NCBI GenBank assembly: GCA_041481445.1
Contig: JBGPBV010000242.1
Span: 1-7,090, forward strand
Direction of reading: 5' to 3'
DNA length: 7,090 nucleotides
From: AA29 sp041481445
Lineage (GTDB): Bacteria > Acidobacteriota > Vicinamibacteria > Fen-336
Shown here: positions 1 to 5,997 of the stretch, piece after piece
Position numbering within the stretch: the first letter of the stretch is position 1
Layout: each line of letters begins with the position of its first letter
The notes under the pieces: model-generated
What the model was told of the DNA's origin: nothing
Seen by the model: only the letters and a program-made list of their open reading frames with translations
The model's database searches: none
Position numbers and translations under genes: made by a program

Positions 1-1
1 G

Positions 2-616
2 GCGGCCTACGGACCCTACGGCTCGCGCGCCGCGGGCCAGGCCTACAACCCGCGCACCGGCGCCTACGGCCAGACACGCCAGGGCTCCAACGTCTACGGG
101 AGCTGGGGCTCGACCTCCGTGCAGCGCGGCGACCAGTGGGCCACGACCAACCGGGCCACGAGCAACGTGACGGGGGCCACCACGCGCACGACGCGCACGA
201 GCAGCGGAGCGGCAGCGGCCACCCGCACCGGCCCCGGCGGCAGCGCGACGGTGGGGCGCACGGCCGGCGGCGACGTCTACGCCGGCCGGGACGGCAACGT
301 CTACCGCCAGCAGGGCGGGAGCTGGCAGAAGTACGACAACGGGTCCTGGGGGGCGACCGAGCGGTCCGCCAACTCGCCTTCGGCCACGACGCGCGACCGC
401 TCCTCGGTGACGGGGCCGTCACAAGGCAACTCCAACACCATCGACCAGCTCAACCGCGACTCGAGCGCGCGCGCGGAAGGCACGCAGCGCACCCGCGACT
501 ACGGCAGCTACCAACGCTCCGGGGGCAGCGCCGGCGCCAGCTCCTACCGGTCGAGCGGCGGCGGGTCCCGCGGTGGCGGCGGCTCGCGGGGCGGCGGAGG
601 GGGAAGGCGGCGTTGA
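2..616 (+). CDS. C-terminal part of a Gly/Ser/Thr/Arg-rich low-complexity protein (partial)
   Basis: The frame is open from the left edge and stops with TGA at 614-616, giving 204 visible residues; the true start lies upstream. The visible part opens with Tyr/Gly-rich text containing YGPYGSRA and then YNPRTGAYGQTRQGSNVYG. A Thr/Ser-rich linker follows, then a segment reading VYAGRDGNVYRQQGGSWQKY (from about base 275) and a tail of alternating SRGGGG blocks ending in RRR. This resembles the C-termini of large proteins, often in Acidobacteriota-like genomes, that databases label 'carbohydrate-binding family V/XII' or hypothetical. That link is recalled from family style and is not proven here. 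I see no catalytic motif, and the function is unknown. A cell-surface or secreted role is plausible, because the downstream genes also encode exported proteins, but no N-terminus is visible to test it. The GTG at 119 is not a credible start, since the same protein style continues upstream of it. Gene 2 starts two bases after this stop. Confidence 0.7.
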   Translation, partial: AAYGPYGSRAAGQAYNPRTGAYGQTRQGSNVYGSWGSTSVQRGDQWATTNRATSNVTGATTRTTRTSSGAAAATRTGPGGSATVGRTAGGDVYAGRDGNVYRQQGGSWQKYDNGSWGATERSANSPSATTRDRSSVTGPSQGNSNTIDQLNRDSSARAEGTQRTRDYGSYQRSGGSAGASSYRSSGGGSRGGGGSRGGGGGRRR

Positions 617-618
617 GG

Positions 619-1128
619 ATGCGGCTGGCCACCTGCCTCACGCTCGCCATGGCCGGCGTCTCCCTGCCGGGGACGGCGGAGGAGCCGCCGGCCGAGGCGT
701 GGCGCTCGTTCGAGGGGACGTGGTCGGCCTCCGGCCGGCGTGAGTCGGTCGCGGTCGAACGTGGGGCCGCGGCCGCGATCGTCGAGATCTCGGGAGCGGT
801 CGTCCTCGCGAGCGGTGAAGGGCTGAGCCGCGGCTTCCGCGGCGAGGCCATCGGGTTCGACGACGGCCAGGGCCTCAGCATGGGCCGCTGCGTGTGGACG
901 GACGAGAGAGGCGACCGGCTCTTCAGCCGGCTCCGCGGCGAATCGGTGCAGACGGGCCGGCGCTTCACCGGCACGATCACCGGCGGCACCGGACGCTACG
1001 CGGGCCTCTCCGGCGAGTACTCCTTCACCTGGCAGTACGTCATCGCGGCCGAGGACGGCGCCGGCGGCATCCAGGGCCGGGCCGTGGGCCTCACCGGCCG
1101 GATCCAACGCGCGAGCGCTCCGCCATGA
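619..1128 (+). CDS. Small secreted protein of unknown function (possible lipocalin/AOC-barrel-like fold)
   Basis: Encodes 169 aa. The start is short and basic (MRLAT), followed by a hydrophobic run to about residue 15 and a likely cleavage near GTA|EE (about residue 20), so the product is probably exported by Sec. The mature part is predicted mostly beta: alternating strands, an early W-x-x-F-E-G-T-W element, and a central RFTGTITGGTGRYAGLSGEY segment at about residues 115-134. Gly-Gly-Thr-Gly-Arg-Tyr-x-Gly segments of this kind occur in small barrel proteins such as DUF3224 and allene-oxide-cyclase-like families, so a small beta-barrel is a reasonable guess; no enzyme activity is claimed. 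The ATG at 619 was chosen because it gives the signal peptide. Its Shine-Dalgarno is weak (GGAAGG at 602-607, 11 nt upstream; GAGG at 615-618 abuts the ATG), so coupling to gene 1 is likely. Its stop overlaps the next start as ATGA at 1125-1128. Confidence 0.72.
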   Translation: MRLATCLTLAMAGVSLPGTAEEPPAEAWRSFEGTWSASGRRESVAVERGAAAAIVEISGAVVLASGEGLSRGFRGEAIGFDDGQGLSMGRCVWTDERGDRLFSRLRGESVQTGRRFTGTITGGTGRYAGLSGEYSFTWQYVIAAEDGAGGIQGRAVGLTGRIQRASAPP

Positions 1129-2540
1129 GCGCACCCGGCGGCGACGGCAAGACGGGGATCGCCCGCGCGGCGACCCTCGTCCTCGCCGCCCTTCTGTGGC
1201 TCTCCCCCACGCCGGAGGGCCTCGACCCGGCGGCCTGGCACCTGTTCGCCCTCTTCGTCGCCGCGATCGTGTCGGTCGTGATCGGCGCCTTCCCCATCCT
1301 GACCTCCTCCGTGCTCGCGCTGGCCGCGGCCGTGCTCACGGGCACGCTCGCCCCCGCCAAGGCCTATTCGGGCTTCGCGAACGGGACCATCCTCCTGATC
1401 GTGGTGGCCTTCCTGGTGGCGCGGGCGGTGGTGAAGTGCGGCCTGGGCGAGCGCCTCGGCCACCTGGTGGTGAGCGTGTTCGGCCGCTCCACGCTCGGCC
1501 TCGGCTACAGCGTGTTCCTCGTGGACGGCGTCATCGCCCCCGCCTTCCCCAGCAACACTGCCCGCTCGGGCGTCCTCTATCCGCTGGTGCTCTCGGTGGC
1601 GGAGGCGGCGGGGGCCCGGCCCGGCGAGGAGGGACGCCGGCGACTGGGCCGCTTCCTGATGTTCTCGGGCATGGCCAGCCTCACCGTCTCCTCCGCCCTG
1701 TGGTTCACGGCCATGGCCGCCAATCCCCTGGGGGCGGCGATCGCGAGCGGCTACGGCCTCACGATCGGATTCGGCACCTGGCTCGTGGCCTCCTCGGTGC
1801 CGACGCTGGTCGCGATGGCGCTCTTGCCGCTCCTCCTCTACAAGGTCGTCTCCCCGGAAGTGAAGGCGACGCCGGAGGCGCCCCGGGCCGCCCGCCGGGC
1901 CCTGGAGGCGATGGGGCCGCTCGGCCGCCACGAGAAGATCGTGGCCGCGACCTTCCTCGGCATGGTGGTCCTCTGGGGAGCGGCGGCGACCCTGAATCTC
2001 GACTCCACCGCCGTGGCCTTCCTCGGCCTGGGCACGCTGCTCGCGACCGGGGTCCTGACCCTCGGGGACATCGCGAAGGAAGGCGACGTGCTGGCCACGT
2101 TCATCTGGTTCGCGGTGCTCTTCACGCTCAGCGGCCAGCTCAACGAGCTCGGCTTCATGGGCTACGTGGGCGAGCGGCTGGCGGGGGCGCTCGGCGGCGT
2201 GCCCGCGGCCCTGGGCGGGGTCATCCTGGTCGTGGCCTACGTGCTCCTGCACTACCTGTTCGTGAGCCAGACCGCGCACCTGCTGGCCCTGTTCGGCGTG
2301 TTCCTCGACGTCGGCAGGAAGCTGGGGGTGCCGCTGGCGCCGCTGGCCTTCCAGTTGCTGTTCGCCACGAACTTCTTCTCCGCCAACACGCCCCAGGGCT
2401 CGAGCGCGAACCTGCTCTTCGCGGGCAGCGGCTACCTGTCGCAGGGCGACCTCTACCGGCTGGGCGCCCTCACTACCGCCTTCAACCTCGGCGTCTACCT
2501 CGTCGTGGGGACGCCATGGCTCGTCCTCGTGAGCCGGTGA
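1125..2540 (+). CDS. DASS/SLC13-family anion permease (CitT/DiT1-type dicarboxylate transporter)
   Basis: Encodes 471 aa, the usual size for a divalent anion:Na+ symporter (DASS) of the CitT/plastid dicarboxylate-translocator branch. It is hydrophobic throughout and an integral inner-membrane protein. Residues 31-46 (EGLDPAAWHLFALFVA) match the N-terminal signature of CitT/YbhI-like proteins. The first re-entrant hairpin carries the Ser-Asn-Thr motif at S143-N144-T145, in the context APAFPSNTARSG, where DASS proteins bind substrate and Na+. The second hairpin, near residues 420-435, reads ANTPQGSSANLLFAGSGY; the GSGY end is typical of the CitT branch. The family moves C4-dicarboxylates, citrate, tartrate or 2-oxoglutarate, either with Na+ or by antiport; the exact substrate cannot be read from the sequence. 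The ATG at 1125 was preferred to in-frame upstream codons because it forms an ATGA overlap with gene 2 and leaves a normal N-terminus. No clear Shine-Dalgarno precedes it, which suggests translational coupling. Asparaginase follows after 22 nt, so aspartate or its C4 products are plausible cargo. Confidence 0.88.
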   Translation: MSAPGGDGKTGIARAATLVLAALLWLSPTPEGLDPAAWHLFALFVAAIVSVVIGAFPILTSSVLALAAAVLTGTLAPAKAYSGFANGTILLIVVAFLVARAVVKCGLGERLGHLVVSVFGRSTLGLGYSVFLVDGVIAPAFPSNTARSGVLYPLVLSVAEAAGARPGEEGRRRLGRFLMFSGMASLTVSSALWFTAMAANPLGAAIASGYGLTIGFGTWLVASSVPTLVAMALLPLLLYKVVSPEVKATPEAPRAARRALEAMGPLGRHEKIVAATFLGMVVLWGAAATLNLDSTAVAFLGLGTLLATGVLTLGDIAKEGDVLATFIWFAVLFTLSGQLNELGFMGYVGERLAGALGGVPAALGGVILVVAYVLLHYLFVSQTAHLLALFGVFLDVGRKLGVPLAPLAFQLLFATNFFSANTPQGSSANLLFAGSGYLSQGDLYRLGALTTAFNLGVYLVVGTPWLVLVSR

Positions 2541-2547
2541 GAGGCCC

Positions 2548-2554
2548 AAGGAGG
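2548..2554 (+). promoter_or_regulatory. Strong ribosome binding site of the asparaginase gene
   Basis: AAGGAGG lies 8 nt before the ATG at 2563 and fixes that start. It is the best Shine-Dalgarno match in the window and contrasts with the weak or absent sites before genes 2 and 3. Asparaginase may therefore be the most efficiently translated product of the cluster; that last step is inference. Confidence 0.8.
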
Positions 2555-2562
2555 CTTGTGTC

Positions 2563-3633
2563 ATGAGACGCGCGATTCGACTTCACGGAACGGGGGCCCT
2601 GCTGGCCACGATCCTTCTGGCCGCGCCGGCCTGGTCCGCGGACAAGCTGCCGAGCGTCGTCGTCCTCGCCACCGGGGGCACGATTGCCGGCGCCGCCGGT
2701 AGCGACGTGCAGGCCGCCTACACCTCGGGACAGGTCGGCGTGGACCAGCTCCTGGCCGCGGTCCCGCAGGCGAAGAAGCTCGCGACCCTGCGCGGCGAGC
2801 AGATCGCGAACATCGGCTCCCAGGACATGAGCGACGAGGTCTGGCTCAAGCTGGCCCGCCGCGTCAACGAGCTGGCGGCGATGCCGGAGGTGGACGGGAT
2901 CGTGATCACCCACGGCACCGACACCATCGAGGAGACCGCCTACTTCCTGAACCTGGTGGTCAAGTCCCGCAAGGCCGTCGTCCTCACCGCGGCCATGCGG
3001 CCGTCCACCGCCCTCTCCGCCGACGGCCCCCTCAACTTCTTCAACGCGGTGGCGGTGGCGGCGAACAAGGACGCGGCCGGGCGCGGCGTCCTGGTGGTGG
3101 TCAACGACTGGATCCACGGCGCCTCCTCCCTCACCAAGACGAGCACCACCGCCGTGCAGACGTTCCTCTCTCCCCTCCGCGGCCTGGTCGGTACCGTGGC
3201 CTACGGGGAGTGCGAGTTCTTCCGGGGCGCGGTGGGCCGGAACACGGTGGACAGCGAGTTCTCCCTGGACGGCGTGACCGCGCTGCCCCGCGTGGACATC
3301 GTGATGGCCCATGCCAACATGGACGGGGCCCTCATCGACGCCGCCGCCGCCGCGGGGGCCAAGGGAGTGATCGTGGCCGGCGTGGGCAACGGCAACATGA
3401 CGAAAGCGGGCCTCGACGCCCTGGCCGCGCAGGCCAAGAAAGGGATCGTCTGCGTGCGCAGCACGCGCGTGACGACGGGCAGGGTCGGACGCAACGTCGA
3501 GGTGGACGACGACAAGCTCGCCCTGATCGCCTCCGACGACCTCAACCCCCAGAAGGCGCGTGTGCTGCTGCGCCTGGCGCTGCTCAAGCCGCGCAGCCTG
3601 GGGGAGATGCAGCGGCTTTTCCAGGAGTACTGA
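2563..3633 (+). CDS. ansB: Type II (periplasmic) L-asparaginase
   Basis: Encodes 356 aa. It hydrolyses L-asparagine to L-aspartate and ammonia, and family members often also act on glutamine. The N-terminus is a Sec signal peptide: basic MRRAIR, hydrophobic core, cleavage near WSA|DK at residue 26, which places the enzyme in the periplasm. All active-site elements of the E. coli type II enzyme are present: nucleophile T40 in TGGTIAG, Y53 (Tyr25 equivalent), S86 in NIGSQDM, T119-D120 in HGTDT, and K192 in SSLTKTST. The C-terminal EVDDDK stretch corresponds to the region that supplies a Glu to the neighbouring subunit's site, and the ending (LNPQKARVLL) closely matches classical AnsB. Length is normal for a precursor and nothing is missing. 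By family knowledge it should be a homotetramer. It sits 22 nt after an anion permease and upstream of an AspT-type exchanger, which fits use of extracellular asparagine as a source of nitrogen and aspartate. Glutaminase-asparaginase is the main alternative name. Confidence 0.95.
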   Translation: MRRAIRLHGTGALLATILLAAPAWSADKLPSVVVLATGGTIAGAAGSDVQAAYTSGQVGVDQLLAAVPQAKKLATLRGEQIANIGSQDMSDEVWLKLARRVNELAAMPEVDGIVITHGTDTIEETAYFLNLVVKSRKAVVLTAAMRPSTALSADGPLNFFNAVAVAANKDAAGRGVLVVVNDWIHGASSLTKTSTTAVQTFLSPLRGLVGTVAYGECEFFRGAVGRNTVDSEFSLDGVTALPRVDIVMAHANMDGALIDAAAAAGAKGVIVAGVGNGNMTKAGLDALAAQAKKGIVCVRSTRVTTGRVGRNVEVDDDKLALIASDDLNPQKARVLLRLALLKPRSLGEMQRLFQEY

Positions 3634-3635
3634 CG

Positions 3636-3650
3636 CGGCCGTAACGGCCG
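3636..3650 (+). other. Short GC stem-loop between asparaginase and the DUF4136 gene
   Basis: CGGCCG-TAA-CGGCCG forms a perfect 6-bp stem with a 3-nt loop, two bases after the asparaginase stop. It has no T-tract and sits directly before the AAGGAG of the next gene, so it is not a typical intrinsic terminator. It could affect 3'-end stability or access to that ribosome site. Because CGGCCG is itself a palindrome, chance in GC-rich DNA is a real alternative. Confidence 0.35.
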
Positions 3651-3656
3651 AAGGAG
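3651..3656 (+). promoter_or_regulatory. Ribosome binding site of the DUF4136 gene
   Basis: AAGGAG ends 11 nt before the ATG at 3668, slightly longer than ideal spacing. It supports the 3668 start over the in-frame upstream extension into the asparaginase gene, because that start also gives a clean signal peptide. Confidence 0.6.
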
Positions 3657-3667
3657 ATGAGAAAGTC

Positions 3668-4216
3668 ATGAAGATCCGCATACTGGCCGTCGCGGCCGCG
3701 CTGGGCCTCGCCGGCACCGCCGCCTTCGCACAGGACGTCAAGGTGGACTTCGACAAGGACGCCGACTTCACCCACCTGAAGACGTTCGCCATCAAGCTCG
3801 GCACGACCTGGGGCAACCCGATCGGCGAGAAGCGCGTGCTCGCCGAGATCCAGCAGGGCCTCACCGAGAAGGGCTGGACCGTCACCGACGAGGCCAAGGC
3901 CGACACCATCGTCGTCCTCCACGGCGCCACCGAGAAGAAGAAGAGCCTGGACACCTTCTACAGCGGCGGCTACGGCGGGTACGGATGGCGCGGCGGCTAC
4001 GGCGGCGGGATGGGAAGCTCCACCACGACCGTCCAGGAGTACACCGTCGGCACGCTCGTCGTGGACATCTTCAACGCGAAGAACAAGCAGCTCGTCTACC
4101 GGGGGATCGCCTCGGACGAGCTCTCGGACAAGGCGGACAAGAACGCCAAGAAGCTGGCCAAGGCGTCGGACAAGCTGTTCAAGGACTTCCCGCCGGGATC
4201 GAAGGAGAAGAAGTAG
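3668..4216 (+). CDS. DUF4136 domain-containing periplasmic protein
   Basis: Encodes 182 aa. A Sec signal peptide (MKIRILAVAAALGLAGTAAFA, cut before Q22) is clear. There is no lipobox Cys, so the product is probably a soluble periplasmic protein, unlike many DUF4136 members that are lipoproteins. The mature part follows the DUF4136 pattern: an early V-x-V-D-F-D-K-x-x-D-F motif and a T-F-x-x-K element (about residues 24-45), I-x-x-x-L-x-x-K-G-W (about 62-72), a D-T-I-V-V-L-H strand, a Gly/Tyr-rich loop (YSGGYGGYGWRGGYGGGMG, about residues 98-116), then T-x-x-Y-T-x-G-T-L-V-V-D-I-F (about 124-138) and Q-L-V-Y-R-G. The tail is Lys-rich and helical, ending KDFPPGSKEKK. The family's biochemical role is not established. 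It is 34 nt downstream of asparaginase in the same direction, probably in the same transcript, but I see no mechanistic link between the two. The Gly/Tyr loop is common in homologues from soil bacteria. Confidence 0.88.
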   Translation: MKIRILAVAAALGLAGTAAFAQDVKVDFDKDADFTHLKTFAIKLGTTWGNPIGEKRVLAEIQQGLTEKGWTVTDEAKADTIVVLHGATEKKKSLDTFYSGGYGGYGWRGGYGGGMGSSTTTVQEYTVGTLVVDIFNAKNKQLVYRGIASDELSDKADKNAKKLAKASDKLFKDFPPGSKEKK

Positions 4217-4244
4217 CACGGCCCCGGCCAACCTCAGCCACGAT

Positions 4245-4274
4245 CGGCGGCCCCTGGCGCATCGGGGGCCGCCG
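4245..4274 (+). terminator. Perfect 10-bp GC stem-loop, possible terminator or mRNA 3'-end structure
   Basis: CGGCGGCCCC at 4245-4254 is perfectly complementary to GGGGCCGCCG at 4265-4274, with a 10-nt loop (TGGCGCATCG). It sits in the only sizeable gap of the plus-strand run, 29 nt after the DUF4136 stop and 36 nt before the next start. No T-tract follows, so it is not a textbook intrinsic terminator. Many GC-rich bacteria use stems without clear U-tracts, or use such stems to protect mRNA ends. I see no convincing -35/-10 promoter in the rest of 4217-4309. It may mark a transcript boundary or lower expression of the downstream genes. Confidence 0.45.
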
Positions 4275-4309
4275 CAGTTCGCCGGACACCTCGACGGAGA
4301 CGCCGTCAC

Positions 4310-5986
4310 ATGGATTGGCTCGTCGCGACGCTCCGCGAGAACCCCGAGCTGGCCATCTTCCTGACCCTCGCCATCGGCTTCGTGATCGGCCGGATCCGCA
4401 TCGGAAGCTTCAGCCTCGGCAACGTGGTGGGCACGCTGCTCGCGGGCGTGCTCGTGGGCCAGCTCGACGTCCGGATCAATCCTCTCGTGAAGGTCGTCTT
4501 CTTCGACTTGTTCCTCTTCGCCACCGGGTACAAGGTCGGGCCCCAGTTCTTCCGCGGCTTGAAGAAGAACGCGCTCCCGCAGGCGCTCCTGACCCTCGTC
4601 CTGTGCGTGGCCAGCCTGCTCACCACCGTCGCCTCCGCCCGGCTCATGGGCTACGACTGCGGCACGGCGGCCGGGCTGATGGCGGGCGCCTTCACCGAGT
4701 CCACCGTGATCGGCACCGCCGGCAACACGATCGCCCGCCTCGACCTGCCGGAAGCGGAAAAGGAGCGCCTCCTGAACAACATCCCCGTCGCCTACGCGGT
4801 CAGCTACCTCGTGGGCACCGGCTTCGTGGTCTGGTTCCTGTCCAGCCTCGCGCCGCGGCTCCTGCGCGCCGATCTCCGGGCCGAGAGCCGGAAGCTCGAG
4901 GCCGAGTCCGCGCGAGCTCCGAGCGCCGACACCGGGACCAGGCCCGCCTACCGCGAGTGGGACGTGCGCGCCTATCGCACTGCCGACACGCTCCCGGAAC
5001 GGACGGTGGCGGAGCTCGAGCGGTCCTTCGCCCCCGAGCGCGTGTTCGTCCAGCGGGTCCGCCGTGGCCGGGAGATCCTGGAGGCCGCCCCGGAGACTGT
5101 CGTCCGAGCGGGCGACTTCGTCGTGGTGGCGGCGCGGCGGCACGTGCTCCTCGGCGGCGGATTGCCGCTGGGCAAGGAGGTCGAGGACCGGGAGCTGCTC
5201 GACTTCCCCCTGGCCACCCTGGACGTGGTCCTGACGCGGAAGGACGCCGCCGACCGCACCCTCGACGAGATCGCGGAGGCGCACGGCCGCGGGGTGGTGC
5301 TGAACGAGCTCGTGCGCGGCGGGGAGCAGATCCCATTCGGGCCCGGCACGCTCCTCAACCGTGGCGACCTCCTCCGGATCAGCGGCGCCCAGGTGGACGT
5401 CGAGCGTGCCGGCAAGGCCCTCGGATACGTGGAGCGGCCGTCGAGCGAGACCGACGTCGTGTTCCTCGGCCTCGGCATCCTCGTGGGCGGGCTGGTGGGC
5501 GCGCTGTCGGTCATGGTCGGCGACCTTCCCCTGAGCCTCACCGCCAGCGGGGGCGCCCTCATCATGGGCCTCGTTTTCGGGTGGCTGCGCTCCGTGCGCC
5601 CGACGTTCGGGCGGATCCCCGAGGCGGCCCTCTGGGTGTTCGACACGATCGGCCTGGCCGTCTTCATCGGCGTGGTCGGCCTCGGCGCCGGCCCCAGCTT
5701 CGTGGCCGGGCTTCGCTCGACCGGGCCGAGCCTGCTGGTCGTCGGCTTCGCCGTGGCCTTGACCCCCCATGTGGCGGCGCTCCTCTTCGGACGATACGTC
5801 CTCAAGATGAACCCCGTGATCCTCCTGGGAGCCTGCGCGGGTGCGGGGACGGTCACCGCCGCCCTGCGCGCCATACAGGACGAGGCGGGCAGCAAGCTGC
5901 CCGTGCTCGGGTACACCGTGCCCTACGCGATCGGCAACATCCTGCTCACGGCCTGGGGACCCGTGATCGTCATGCTGACGCGTTGA
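4310..5986 (+). CDS. aspT: AspT/YidE-type aspartate:alanine exchanger family membrane protein with RCK_C domains
   Basis: Encodes 558 aa, close to the size of AspT. The layout is that of the AAEx family (TC 2.A.81): an N-terminal membrane half (about residues 1-185), a hydrophilic centre with two tandem RCK_C/TrkA_C-like domains (about 216-290 and 290-375), and a C-terminal membrane half (about 383-558). The halves carry the duplicated membrane-domain signatures: G73-Y-K-V-G-P-Q-F-F then F128-T-E-S-T-V-I-G-T in the first, and G507-A-C-A-G-A-G-T followed by YTVPYAIGNILL in the second. Known AspT swaps external aspartate for internal alanine and, with aspartate 4-decarboxylase, generates proton-motive force. 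No decarboxylase is visible here, and YidE/YbjL-like relatives have poorly known substrates, so 'aspartate:alanine' rests on family plus the nearby asparaginase. The RCK_C domains suggest ligand-gated regulation. The start at 4310 has GGAG (4296-4299) 10 nt upstream and gives a short periplasmic-type N-terminus before the first helix. Confidence 0.87.
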   Translation: MDWLVATLRENPELAIFLTLAIGFVIGRIRIGSFSLGNVVGTLLAGVLVGQLDVRINPLVKVVFFDLFLFATGYKVGPQFFRGLKKNALPQALLTLVLCVASLLTTVASARLMGYDCGTAAGLMAGAFTESTVIGTAGNTIARLDLPEAEKERLLNNIPVAYAVSYLVGTGFVVWFLSSLAPRLLRADLRAESRKLEAESARAPSADTGTRPAYREWDVRAYRTADTLPERTVAELERSFAPERVFVQRVRRGREILEAAPETVVRAGDFVVVAARRHVLLGGGLPLGKEVEDRELLDFPLATLDVVLTRKDAADRTLDEIAEAHGRGVVLNELVRGGEQIPFGPGTLLNRGDLLRISGAQVDVERAGKALGYVERPSSETDVVFLGLGILVGGLVGALSVMVGDLPLSLTASGGALIMGLVFGWLRSVRPTFGRIPEAALWVFDTIGLAVFIGVVGLGAGPSFVAGLRSTGPSLLVVGFAVALTPHVAALLFGRYVLKMNPVILLGACAGAGTVTAALRAIQDEAGSKLPVLGYTVPYAIGNILLTAWGPVIVMLTR

Positions 5987-5989
5987 GGA
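5984..5989 (+). promoter_or_regulatory. Ribosome binding site overlapping the upstream stop codon
   Basis: TGAGGA contains the TGA stop of the AspT-type gene and a GAGGA Shine-Dalgarno 8 nt before the ATG at 5998. This fixes the start of the outer-membrane protein gene and suggests its translation is coupled to the upstream gene. Confidence 0.65.
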
Positions 5990-5997
5990 TCGCGCGC

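Noticed and set aside
560..612. GGC/GGA-rich repeat as a mobile or regulatory repeat
   Set aside because: It is coding sequence for the SRGGGG tail in frame, and codon-level Gly repetition explains it.
894..1124. N-terminal extension of the DASS permease upstream of 1125
   Set aside because: The added residues are His/Arg/Gly-rich shadow of gene 2. The ATG at 1125 gives a normal permease N-terminus and an ATGA overlap.
996..2564. A 522-aa open frame on the minus strand
   Set aside because: It is antisense to the DASS permease; its low-complexity Arg/Gly/Glu/His text has no recognisable motif, while the plus strand shows clear family signatures.
1196..2566. A 456-aa plus-strand frame overlapping the permease
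   Set aside because: It is an Arg/Gly/Pro-rich shadow of the permease in another frame, with no domain features.
3560..3667. N-terminal extension of the DUF4136 protein into the asparaginase gene
   Set aside because: It would bury a clean signal peptide and overlap conserved asparaginase coding sequence; AAGGAG supports the ATG at 3668.
3584..5770. A 728-aa open frame on the minus strand
   Set aside because: It lies antisense to the DUF4136 and AspT-type genes, is rich in Gly, Ala, Arg, Glu and His with no domain pattern, and reflects scarcity of stop codons in GC-rich DNA.
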